Source: Oscillospiraceae bacterium
Lineage (GTDB): Bacteria; Bacillota; Clostridia; Oscillospirales; Oscillospiraceae
Direction of reading: 5' to 3'
Length of the DNA stretch: 34,084 nt
Assembly (NCBI GenBank): GCA_015067725.1
Contig: SVLX01000028.1
Span: 1 to 34,084 of the forward strand
The notes under the pieces are model-generated. The model searched no databases, was not told the DNA's origin, and saw nothing but the letters and a program-made list of their open reading frames with translations. Position 1 is the first letter of the stretch. Every line of letters starts with the position of its first letter. The position numbers were made by a program, and so were the translations under genes. This document shows positions 24,340 to 31,437 of this stretch, in pieces.

Positions 24340-25383
24340 ATGCTCAGATTGTCTTATCAGGGAAAAACCCGGCTGAAAAAACTGACCCTTGTGCTGGGGA
24401 TTCTGGCACTGGTGGCGGTGCTGGTCTGGTTTTGTTGGGTCATTTGGCTTCAGCGGTATATTGTGTTCTCCAGAGATGGGGTGCGCTTTGACTTTGACCG
24501 CTCTACCCTGGCGCTGGAAAATAAAACCCCCAACGACGATGCCCAGCGGCAGGACATTCCTCTGGATATCTATGTCTATGACGGGGAGAATGCCACCTTA
24601 CCCATGGACGAAGAAGCCATGCGCATGATCTCCGGTGTCTATGTGGATACCCGGATGCTTCTGGACGGAATCGACCAGGTGGAGGAAGATTTGGCCGCTC
24701 TTGAGCCGGATACCGCCATTTTGCTGGATGTCAAGAGCATCTATGGCAATTATTACTATTCCACCTCCATTTATGAGGCGCAACAGTCCACCAGCATTGA
24801 CCAGAATGAAATGGACGCCCTGATTGCCGCCCTGAGCCAGAAGGGGCACTATCTCATTGCCCGGCTTCCCGCATTCCGGGATACCGCCTTTGCGCTGGAC
24901 AATCAGCGGTGCGGTTTGCCCTTGTCTTCCGGGGTACTGTGGACCGACGACGACCACTGCTATTGGCTCAATCCCACCAATGAGACCGTCCTCAACAACC
25001 TGGCAGAGATTTGCAAAGAGTTGCAGAGCAAGGGCTTTAATGAGGTGGTATTCTACGACTTCTATTTCCCGGAGAGTGGGAAAATCGTCTATCAGTCTGA
25101 CATTCCCAAGGATGAAGCCATTAAGCTGGCGGCTGAGCGACTGGTCAGCACCTGCGCCAACGAGTATTTCTTGGTTTCCTTTGTGGGCGGAGCGGACTTC
25201 CCCCTGCCGGTGGGGCAGACCCGGCTGTATATTGAAAGTGCCTCTCCCGAAGGGCTGGAAAACTTCATTGCCCAGATGCCCGGCGAGGACACCCTGCTCC
25301 AGACCGTCTTCCTGGCCGAAACCAGAGATACCCGGTTTGATGGCTACTGCGTGTTGCGGGCATTGCAGAGGACGATGGAGTGA
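24340..25383 (+). CDS. Membrane-anchored DUF4015-like putative glycosidase-fold protein
   Basis: A 347-residue protein with one N-terminal membrane segment (about residues 15-37, LTLVLGILALVAVLVWFCWV) and an external domain. From about residue 98 the pattern GVYVDTRMLLDG, then TAILLDVKSIYGNYYYS, YLIARLPAFRDTAFA, YWLNPTNETVLNNLAEICKE and GFNEVVFYDFYFP is that of the DUF4015 (PF13200) putative glycoside hydrolase, a TIM-barrel. No catalytic activity is established for the family. The ATG at 24340 follows GGGAGGG and sits 4 bases past the prmA stop, suggesting coupled translation. A strong terminator follows. Confidence 0.7.
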   Translation: MLRLSYQGKTRLKKLTLVLGILALVAVLVWFCWVIWLQRYIVFSRDGVRFDFDRSTLALENKTPNDDAQRQDIPLDIYVYDGENATLPMDEEAMRMISGVYVDTRMLLDGIDQVEEDLAALEPDTAILLDVKSIYGNYYYSTSIYEAQQSTSIDQNEMDALIAALSQKGHYLIARLPAFRDTAFALDNQRCGLPLSSGVLWTDDDHCYWLNPTNETVLNNLAEICKELQSKGFNEVVFYDFYFPESGKIVYQSDIPKDEAIKLAAERLVSTCANEYFLVSFVGGADFPLPVGQTRLYIESASPEGLENFIAQMPGEDTLLQTVFLAETRDTRFDGYCVLRALQRTME

Positions 25384-25409
25384 GTATCCGGCAAAATGGA
25401 ACAGAAAAG

Positions 25410-25455
25410 ACCACCCTGAACACGAATTGGTGTTTGGGGTGGTTCGTTTTGTTTT
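25410..25455 (+). terminator. Terminator of the prmA operon
   Basis: ACCACCC (25410-25416) pairs with GGGTGGT (25437-25443), with inner ACAC/GTGT pairs, followed by TTCGTTTTGTTTT-like sequence. Confidence 0.85.
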
Positions 25456-25469
25456 ATCCTGTTGTTGCA

Positions 25470-25760
25470 TCAAGACTTCAGATTCTTTTGTTTCAGATGA
25501 TTCACCAGTGTGCTGACCAGACGCAGGTCGTCCTCGTCCAGCCCGGAAACGGAGATGGTGGCGGTAGATTCCACACAGAGCAGATAATCGGTGGACACGC
25601 CAAAGGTCTGGGCCAGCTCCACAATATACTGGGTCGAGGGTACAGAAATCCCAATTTCCCAGGCATTGACACTGGAACGGGTGATGCCCAGTTGCCGGGC
25701 CAATTCGGCTTGCGTCATGTTGTTGAGTTCCCGAAGGTCTTTTATTCTGTCTGAAATCAT
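25470..25760 (-). CDS. XRE-family helix-turn-helix regulator
   Basis: A 96-residue protein. Residues 1-65 form a Cro/CI-type DNA-binding domain: IKDLRELNNMTQAELARQLG, the recognition segment ITRSSVNAWEIGISVPST, and the closing helix TFGVSTDYLLCVES. A short acidic tail follows (SGLDEDDLRLVSTLVNHLKQ) that could help dimerise. The ATG at 25760 follows GAGGG by 9 bases. It converges on the prmA operon, and its stop lies close to that operon's terminator. Targets are unknown. It is unrelated in detail to the XRE protein at 2749. Confidence 0.85.
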   Translation of the reverse strand: MISDRIKDLRELNNMTQAELARQLGITRSSVNAWEIGISVPSTQYIVELAQTFGVSTDYLLCVESTATISVSGLDEDDLRLVSTLVNHLKQKNLKS

Positions 25761-25875
25761 ATGCGTCTTCCCTCTTTTCTCCGTATAACCACAGATTGAA
25801 CACAGCTATGCAGGACAAAGCCGCATACCTACAACCTTTCCCAAAGGGCAGAACATTTCCTGCTGAAGGAACGCC

Positions 25876-26082
25876 TCATTTCCCCACCGGGAACACCAAC
25901 TCCCCACCCCGAATCACCGCCCGCACATTCTTCTCTGCTTTCACCCGGGGGGTCATAATCTCATGCCCGCAACCCTGACACTTCAGCCGGAAGTCTGCGC
26001 CGATCCGCTTTACCTCCCAGTGGCACTGGCCGCAGGGGTGGCTTTTTTTCATTTTCAGCACATCTCCAATGCGAATATCCAT
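25876..26082 (-). CDS. DUF951 family small protein
   Basis: A 68-residue protein that begins MDIRIGDVLKMKKSHPCG. The conserved pattern KKxHPCG, then WEVKRIGADFRLKCQGCG and TPRVKAEKNVR, is that of DUF951 (YyzM-like) proteins. Three cysteines (Cys in HPCG and the CQGC pair, plus one in GQCH) could bind zinc. The start is ATG at 26082, 7 bases after AGGAGG; the longer open frame to 26175 lacks a ribosome binding site. It lies 62 bp downstream of rarA on the same strand, probably in one operon. Function is unknown. Confidence 0.85.
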   Translation of the reverse strand: MDIRIGDVLKMKKSHPCGQCHWEVKRIGADFRLKCQGCGHEIMTPRVKAEKNVRAVIRGGELVFPVGK

Positions 26083-26144
26083 AATTTTTCCTCCTTTTTC
26101 CCAAAATCCCCAAGAATTCGGCCTTAAACCATCAGCGGGGTCAG

Positions 26145-27413
26145 TCATTCCTTTTTCCCCTTGATTTCTTCCCAATACCGCTTCGCCGCCTGCTCCAGCT
26201 TGTTGGCGGCATAGGTATAATAGGTCGTCCCCACCAAATCATCGGGCAGATACTGCTGCTGTACCCAGTGACCGGGGAAGTCATGGGGGTACAGGTAGCC
26301 CTGCTTCCGCTCCATGGTATAGGTATCGGCATGGACATTTTGCAGATGCCGGGGGAATGTGCCGCCCTTGCCCTTGCGCACATCATCCAGTGCCAGATCC
26401 AGAGCAATGTGACCGGAGTTGGACTTGGGACTGGTGGCCATCAGCACCGCCGCATCCCCCAGCGGAATCCTCGCCTCCGGCATTCCCAGCATATGGGCCA
26501 TATCCACACAGGCTTTCACAATGGGAATAATCTGGGGGTAAGCCAGACCAATGTCCTCGGCGGCAATGACCATCAACCGTCTGCAGGCGGAAATCATATC
26601 CCCCGCCTCCAGAAGCCGGGCCAGATAATGACAGGCCGCATCGGGGTCTGAGCCACGGATGGACTTTTGCAGGGCAGAGAGCAGGTCATAGTGGTTGTCC
26701 CCGTCCCGGTCATAGCGCATGGACGAGCGCTGGGTGACCGCCACCATATCCGCCATGGTCAGGTTCAGGGTGGTTGCCTTGGGCGGGGCGGCGGAAAACA
26801 GCACCTCAATGGCATTGAGGGCCTTGCGCAGGTCGCCGCCGCAGGAGGACGCCGCATAATCCAGCGCCCCATCCTCTGCCGTCACCGTCAGGGCATTGCG
26901 CTCGGCCAGATAGCAGACCGCCCGCTCCATGGCCTGCTTTACCGCCTGCGGGGTGAGCTGTTTGAATTCAAAAATGGTGGAGCGGCTCAAAATGGCATTG
27001 AAGATATAGAAATAGGGATTCTCCGTGGTGGAGGCAATGAGGGTAATCTTGCCATTTTCAATATGCTCCAACAAAGACTGCTGTTGCTTCTTGTTGAAGG
27101 ACTGAATCTCATCCAGATACAGCAGGACTCCGTTTGGCGCAAGGAAGGTATCCAGCTCCGAGACAATTTCCTTGATGTCTGCGGTGGAGGCGGTAGTGGC
27201 ATTGAGCCGATAGAGCCGCCGCTGGGTCTTCTCCGCAATGATATTGGCGACAGTTGTCTTCCCTGTGCCAGATGGGCCATAGAAAATCAGGTTGGGGATA
27301 TTGCCGGAGTCAATGAGCCGCCGCAAAATGGCCCCTTCCCCCAAAATATGCTCCTGCCCGACCACATCGTCCAGGGTTTTGGGGCGGATTAAATCTGCTA
27401 AGGGCTGATACAT
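26145..27413 (-). CDS. rarA: Replication-associated recombination protein A (RarA/MgsA)
   Basis: A 422-residue AAA+ ATPase related to clamp loaders that acts at stalled replication forks. N-terminal PLADLIRPKTLDDVVGQEHI is characteristic of the family. Walker A is GPSGTGKT (46-53), Walker B LLYLDEIQSF (Asp101, Glu102), with sensor 1 as ASTTENPYFYIFNAILSRS. The C-terminal tetramerisation domain includes AAEDIGLAYPQ and LATSPKSNS-type sequence, ending with GYLYPHDFPGHWVQQQYLP. Length is normal. The ATG at 27413 follows AAGGAGGGG. It likely leads an operon with the DUF951 gene. Confidence 0.95.
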   Translation of the reverse strand: MYQPLADLIRPKTLDDVVGQEHILGEGAILRRLIDSGNIPNLIFYGPSGTGKTTVANIIAEKTQRRLYRLNATTASTADIKEIVSELDTFLAPNGVLLYLDEIQSFNKKQQQSLLEHIENGKITLIASTTENPYFYIFNAILSRSTIFEFKQLTPQAVKQAMERAVCYLAERNALTVTAEDGALDYAASSCGGDLRKALNAIEVLFSAAPPKATTLNLTMADMVAVTQRSSMRYDRDGDNHYDLLSALQKSIRGSDPDAACHYLARLLEAGDMISACRRLMVIAAEDIGLAYPQIIPIVKACVDMAHMLGMPEARIPLGDAAVLMATSPKSNSGHIALDLALDDVRKGKGGTFPRHLQNVHADTYTMERKQGYLYPHDFPGHWVQQQYLPDDLVGTTYYTYAANKLEQAAKRYWEEIKGKKE

Positions 27414-27445
27414 GGCTTGCCCCTCCTTGTGCTTCGTTTTTGAAC

Positions 27446-27474
27446 AGTATATCATATATTGGGGGAAATTTCAC
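27446..27474 (-). promoter_or_regulatory. Candidate promoter of rarA
   Basis: Minus strand: -35-like GTGAAA (27469-27474), 17-bp spacer, extended -10 TGATATACT (hexamer 27446-27451), about 32 bp before the ATG. Confidence 0.5.
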
Positions 27475-27546
27475 CTGTGGGTTTTGGGAAAAAGGGGGAA
27501 AAATGCACCCCAAGGCAAGAATCTGCACCACCCGCCGGAATCACCC

Positions 27547-27575
27547 TTGCATTTGCCCCCGAAGACGATTATAAT
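27547..27575 (+). promoter_or_regulatory. Orphan sigma-A-type promoter upstream of repeat cluster B
   Basis: -35 TTGCAT (27547-27552), 17-bp spacer, perfect -10 TATAAT (27570-27575). The next plus-strand gene, nagA, starts more than 1 kb downstream beyond the repeats, and I find no reading frame with a ribosome binding site directly behind it. Confidence 0.5.
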
Positions 27576-27675
27576 AATCAGCAGAAAGAACAGAATTGGG
27601 TCAGTTTACAGTTGCAAATTACGACCACGACCAACCAGCAAATCCGCACCAATCCGGGTTTACATTTGTAGTGGA

Positions 27676-28080
27676 TGGTCATGACCCGCCCGGCAGTAGC
27701 AACTAGCAGTAAACAGAAACTTCCTGGCAGACCCGCACCGCCTGCCAATGCGCGTCAGGGATGCCGCGCGCTACAGGTGTTATAGAAACGGTGTGTATTC
27801 GTCGGCAGTCCCGGGTCACGGCAGGAGGAACGGTCAATTGAGTTCCCTGCGAATTATCGGAGGACTTTTGCGGATTATCCGGCGTTTCCATTACGGAAAG
27901 TGCCCGGAGGAGTCATGACGAATCCGTACGAACATAGAACCACCCGTAGGGGACGGCGCCCTCGACGTCCCGCCTCCCAGTAACCACCGACCCCCAGTGA
28001 ATTTGCAAATTGTTTGTCAAAGACTCTCCCTTTGGGAGAACTGCCGAAAAAAGCGAGGCTGAGCGGGTGCAGTAGCGCTG
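27676..28080. repeat. Scattered repeat fragments before cluster B
   Basis: Pieces shared with cluster A or the 5796-5985 element, mixed with unassigned sequence: a half palindrome (27676-27694); a GCCTGCCAATGCGCGTCA segment near 27740 that also occurs near 22590; GACGGCGCC...CCCGCCTCCC-type sequence near 27950; and the CTCCCTTTGGGAG module (28017-28078) also found inverted near 5905-5955. No gene is supported here. Confidence 0.6.
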
Positions 28081-28094
28081 CCAACAAGCAGAAA

Positions 28095-28505
28095 CCTCCC
28101 GGCAAATCCGCACTCACGCCACAAAACCCGCACCAACCGTAGCGCGCGGCATCCTTGACGCGCCCGGCAGTAGAGCCTTACCTCAACCACCGACCTCCCG
28201 GCAAATCCGCACTCACGCCGCAAAACCCGCACCAACCGTAGCGCGCGGCATCCTTGACGCGCCCGGCAGTAGAGCCTTACCTCAACCACCGACCTCCCGG
28301 CGAATCCGCACTCACGCCGCAAAACCCGCACCAACCGTAGCGCGCGGCATCCTTGACGCGCCCGGCGTAGAGCCTTACCTCAACCACCGACCTCCCGGCA
28401 AATCCGCACTCGCGCCGCAAAACCCGCACCAACCGTAGCACGCGGCATCCTTGACGCGCCCGGCAGTAGAGCCTTACCTCAACCACCGACCTCCCAGCGA
28501 ATCCA
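28095..28505. repeat. Repeat cluster B: 99-bp tandem array, about four copies
   Basis: The marker AACCGTAGC occurs at 28135, 28234, 28333 and 28431, giving periods of 99, 99 and 98 bp. Each unit has a GC-rich head (GCGCGGCATCCTTGACGCGC), a spacer (AGAGCCTTACCTCAACCACC) and a tail (GACCTCCCGGCRAATCCGCA). The same tail follows the palindromic heads of cluster A. Because 99 is a multiple of three, minus-strand frames stay open and suggest a false 33-residue repeat protein. Confidence 0.9.
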
Positions 28506-28609
28506 CACCCACAAACAGACTCCAAAAGCGACTGTTGCCCCATAATTCCCCCAATTCTATCCCACCAATCCCCATTGAATCCCAAATTCTCCAAAAGGAG
28601 TGTATCACC

Positions 28610-29734
28610 ATGAACTTTAAAAACGCAATGATTTATACCCCCCGTTTCCGCTTTGAGCTGGGCGCATTCTCTGTGGAGGATGGCCGGTTTACTCAGGTTC
28701 TGGGCGAGCCTGCCGCCGATGCCGTGGACCTGGAGGGGGCTTATGTGATTCCCGGTCTCATCGATGTCCATACCCACGGCAACTCCGGCTATGACTTCTC
28801 CGATGGCTCTGACGAGGGCATGAGCACCATGGCCAAATATCTGGCCTCCTGCGGCATTACCTCCTTCGCCCCCACATCCCTGACTCTGCCCTATGAACAA
28901 CTGGCCAAAGCCTATGCCACCGCCCGGAATCTGCTGGAGCGGAAAGAGCAGGGCGTGGCCACGGTCCGGGGCATCCACATGGAGGGGCCTTTCTTCAGCA
29001 TGGCCAAAAAGGGCGCACAGAATGGGGAGTACCTCCGTCTGCCGGATTATGTGGCATTTAAGGCACTGAACGAGGGTTGTGGCAATCTGATTAAGATTGC
29101 CGATGTTGCCCCGGAGCTTCCCGGCGCGGAAGACTTCATCCGGAGCGCAAAGGCGGACTGTACCGTCTCCATAGCCCACACCGACACCGACTATGACCAC
29201 GCCGCCAAAGCCATTGCCGCCGGCGCAACCCACATGACCCACCTGTACAATGGCATGAACGGCATTCACCACCGGAAACCCGGTCCCATTGTGGCCGCCG
29301 CAGAAGCGGAAAATGTCTCCGCGGAGCTGATTTCCGATGGTCTCCATGTCCATCCCGCCGCCGTCCGCTTTGCGTTCCGGGTTTTCGGGGCTGAGCGTAT
29401 GGTGCTGATTTCCGACTCCCTGCGGTGCTGTGGTATGCCGGACGGAGAGTATGAGATTGGCGGCCAGCAGGCATTTTTGTCCGGTGGTGTGGCTCGTTTG
29501 GCTGACGGCACTTTGGCGGGCTCTGCCACCAATGTCTATGACTGTATGCTCCGGGCCATCTCTTTTGGCGTGCCCAGAGAGGATGCCATCCGGGCAGCCA
29601 CCTGGAATCCCGCCCGGCAGTTGGGCTGTCTGGCGGAAGTGGGCTCGATTGAGCAAGGCAAGGTGGCCGACTTCGTGATTTGCGATGCCGCCCTCAGCCG
29701 CAAGGCAGTATATCTGGCCGGTCAGCGGCTGTAA
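28610..29734 (+). CDS. nagA: N-acetylglucosamine-6-phosphate deacetylase
   Basis: A 374-residue amidohydrolase that converts GlcNAc-6-phosphate to glucosamine-6-phosphate and acetate, in amino-sugar and cell-wall recycling. Motifs in order: IDVHTHGNSGYDF (His54, His56), GIHMEGPFFS with the metal ligand Glu125, SIAHTDTDYDHA (His190), HMTHLYNGMNGIHHR (His211), ELISDGLHVHP, and VLISDSLR with the likely catalytic Asp269. Length matches the family. The start is ATG at 28610, 9 bases after AAAGGAG; the frame is open upstream through the repeats but without a site. No nagB or transporter is adjacent. It lies directly behind repeat cluster B, and no good promoter was found in the 100 bp before it. 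Confidence 0.95.
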   Translation: MNFKNAMIYTPRFRFELGAFSVEDGRFTQVLGEPAADAVDLEGAYVIPGLIDVHTHGNSGYDFSDGSDEGMSTMAKYLASCGITSFAPTSLTLPYEQLAKAYATARNLLERKEQGVATVRGIHMEGPFFSMAKKGAQNGEYLRLPDYVAFKALNEGCGNLIKIADVAPELPGAEDFIRSAKADCTVSIAHTDTDYDHAAKAIAAGATHMTHLYNGMNGIHHRKPGPIVAAAEAENVSAELISDGLHVHPAAVRFAFRVFGAERMVLISDSLRCCGMPDGEYEIGGQQAFLSGGVARLADGTLAGSATNVYDCMLRAISFGVPREDAIRAATWNPARQLGCLAEVGSIEQGKVADFVICDAALSRKAVYLAGQRL

Positions 29735-29760
29735 ACGATACAGCAATCCAAAGAATAAAC

Positions 29761-29809
29761 AAGGCAGCGAGGACTTCCCTTCGGGGGAACTCGCTGCCTT
29801 TACTGTTTT
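29761..29809 (+). terminator. Terminator of nagA
   Basis: A perfect 11-bp stem, AAGGCAGCGAG with CTCGCTGCCTT (29761-29771 and 29790-29800), plus an inner TTCCC/GGGAA, followed by TACTGTTTT. Confidence 0.88.
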
Positions 29810-29851
29810 GATTCGGCGTAATTGTTGGGGGTAGTGGAGATTGACATACAC

Positions 29852-29889
29852 AAAAAAGGCGTGACCTCTCGGATCGCTTCCACAGAGGT
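29852..29889 (-). terminator. Terminator downstream of the Rhs remnant
   Basis: Minus strand: ACCTCT (29884-29889) pairs with AGAGGT (29864-29869), with inner GGA/TCC pairs. A run of six T follows after six further bases (29852-29857). Confidence 0.5.
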
Positions 29890-29910
29890 TTTTTTGCAGA
29901 ACACGCATTG

Positions 29911-30352
29911 TTACAAACGTTTCGGCAGTGCACGATATCCTTGCAACAGGACTTTTCTACCTAAAAAATAGTCCTGAGTCGCACGAGTGCTGACACCATC
30001 ATCATCATAGTAACCCGCCCGGGTAACAGAAGCCAGCAGACCACGGCTGTTATAATTGTTCTGTGTCGATACCACGCCATTGATGTAGGTCATCTGATAC
30101 CGCCCTGTCGCCGTATCATAGATATAATACTGCTTGTTGCCCAGGGGGGTCGGTGGTCATGTAGGGCGCGCCCAACATATAGTTCAGGTCGTACTTCCCG
30201 GTTGCCACATTGTAATAGCTGTTGGTGACGGTGTTGCCCCGGGTGTCGGTCTGGGTATAGACCAAGTTGCCGCCGTTGGTGTAGGTGGCGGAGCTGGTCA
30301 TGGTGAGACCACTGCCGGAGTCGGGGGTCATGGTGGAGTCACTGCATTCATC
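29911..30352 (-). pseudogene. Rhs/YD-repeat protein remnant with a frameshift
   Basis: The minus strand encodes RHS-type repeats in two frames. The first, up to about 30147, reads TYTNGGNLVYTQTDTRGNTV and then MLGAPYMTTDP. Removing one C from the run of six (30144-30149) restores TDPLGNKQYYIYDTATGRY and joins it to MTYINGVVSTQ, NNYNSRGLLASVTRAGYY. RHS proteins are normally over 1000 residues; here only about 145 codons remain, with no N-terminal secretion signal, no core-closing motif and no toxin tip. The upstream open frame to 30484 does not look RHS-like. It follows a small membrane-protein gene and a strong promoter, and is probably a decayed or displaced end of an Rhs locus. A sequencing error in the C-run could explain the frameshift but not the truncation. 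Confidence 0.7.
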
Positions 30353-30500
30353 CTGCAGGACAACCAGCAGGGGGAGGGCAAGTTTTGTTGGCACAGAATC
30401 ACTTCCGCTCCGCTTTGTGCCAGGCGGGGCTGGATACCCCGAAATATAGAATTTCTTCGTCAGCTGCACGGGTGACCTGGTCATATGGCCTTACAACGCA

Positions 30501-30923
30501 CTAGTCTATGCGAGAAAATCGATATTGCGTGTTTTCCTCATAGCCTATGGGCAACATCGAGAACTCAACATCGATATACCCATGAATCGGATAACAATCA
30601 TACCACCCCCTGACAGAGGACGAACCAGATTGGGTGTCCACCAGCTCTCCGGAGCTGGTAATGGCATCCAGTTGGAATTCAGCACCATTGGGCAAGGTCA
30701 ATGCGATGGTATTTCCGGAATCAAAGCTGAGGGTGACACCGAGTTCTTCACAGTAATAGATGCCCTTGCTGGGCAGTTTGGTGCGCTCGGTGCGGAGTAA
30801 AACATAGCCGATAACCGCCATAACCACAATGACCGGGATTAGCACAACGCATAGAAGCGACCGTAGCGCCTGCTTTGTCAGCGCCCGCTTCATTGCGGAT
30901 TGTTCTGTTAATTTTCGTTGCAT
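30501..30923 (-). CDS. Small single-span membrane protein of unknown function
   Basis: A 140-residue protein. Residues 1-21 are basic, residues about 22-43 form one hydrophobic segment (LLCVVLIPVIVVMAVIGYVLL), and about 95 residues follow outside, with alternating hydrophobic strands (GVTLSFDSGNTIALTLPNG, then YPIHGYIDVEFSMLPIG). I do not recognise the family. The start is ATG at 30923, with a strong AAAGGAGG 8 bases upstream; the frame extends to 31133 without a site. It lies just upstream of the Rhs remnant on the same strand. Rhs loci often carry small immunity genes, so an immunity or accessory role is possible, but this is inference from position only. Confidence 0.7.
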   Translation of the reverse strand: MQRKLTEQSAMKRALTKQALRSLLCVVLIPVIVVMAVIGYVLLRTERTKLPSKGIYYCEELGVTLSFDSGNTIALTLPNGAEFQLDAITSSGELVDTQSGSSSVRGWYDCYPIHGYIDVEFSMLPIGYEENTQYRFSRID

Positions 30924-31057
30924 TGGGGAACCTCCTTTGTCGATATAAGTACTGGTTGTACCACCTTTTCCATGGTGGGCAGTGGGAGTAAGGGCTCTGC
31001 TGGGGTTATGACTTGCTTTCTTTGAAGGTGATTTTGCATCGGTTCTTGCTGGCATAT

Positions 31058-31234
31058 TCAAAATACGGCGGTCAGAATCATATGCGAAATACCGAAAATG
31101 GCCGTATCTGCAAAGCCGATAATCAGGACCCATTTAACGTACACTTTAATCTGTTCATCATCGTTTAGCGGATAGGATGTGTCGATAGACAGAACGGCCT
31201 TTTGTAACTCCTCGTCATGGGTTGTTGTGACCAC
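31058..31234 (-). CDS. Possible small gene or gene remnant with C-terminal hydrophobic segment
   Basis: From GTG at 31234, 58 codons give a short polar part (THDEELQKAVLSIDTSYPLN) and a hydrophobic C-terminus (VYVKWVLIIGFADTAIFGIS). GGAAGG lies 3 bases before the GTG, which is close. The frame is also open up to ATG at 31288, but that codon overlaps the -10 of the promoter, so it would not be in the transcript. No family is recognised. It may be the end of a larger lost gene. It lies first behind a perfect consensus promoter. Confidence 0.35.
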   Translation of the reverse strand: MVTTTHDEELQKAVLSIDTSYPLNDDEQIKVYVKWVLIIGFADTAIFGISHMILTAVF

Positions 31235-31286
31235 ACGCCTTCCGCATATTGCCTTGTGCTGATTGGAGCAGACATCTATGTTAATC

Positions 31287-31315
31287 ATTATATGGGATGT
31301 AGAGAAGTTTGTCAA
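31287..31315 (-). promoter_or_regulatory. Perfect consensus sigma-A promoter
   Basis: Minus strand: TTGACA (31310-31315), 17-bp spacer, TATAAT (31287-31292), both hexamers perfect. The predicted transcript runs through the small frame at 31058, the membrane-protein gene and the Rhs remnant. Confidence 0.85.
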
Positions 31316-31368
31316 CAGGAAAATGCGAGGGTGAACGGGCTTGGGCGGGCGGTGGTGCGGGCAGACGG

Positions 31369-31405
31369 AAAAAAGACTGCATACCCAGGTCGGGTAAGCA
31401 GTCTT
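31369..31405 (-). terminator. Terminator of the downstream ArsR-like regulator gene
   Basis: Minus strand: AAGACTGC/GCAGTCTT 8-bp stem with inner TACCC/GGGTA, followed by TTTTTT, starting about 33 bp past the gene's stop. Confidence 0.87.
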
Positions 31406-31437
31406 ATGGTGCGCATATTCAAGTTAAACTGCCCGGC

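Noticed and set aside
28017..28334. Apparent 33-residue repeat protein on the minus strand
   Set aside because: The 99-bp DNA period keeps the frame open; the same units continue out of frame at the 98-bp unit, and there is no start site.
22041..28505. Possible CRISPR arrays
   Set aside because: Repeat units are too long (about 99 or 300 bp), degenerate and head-to-tail without unique spacers, and no cas genes are present.
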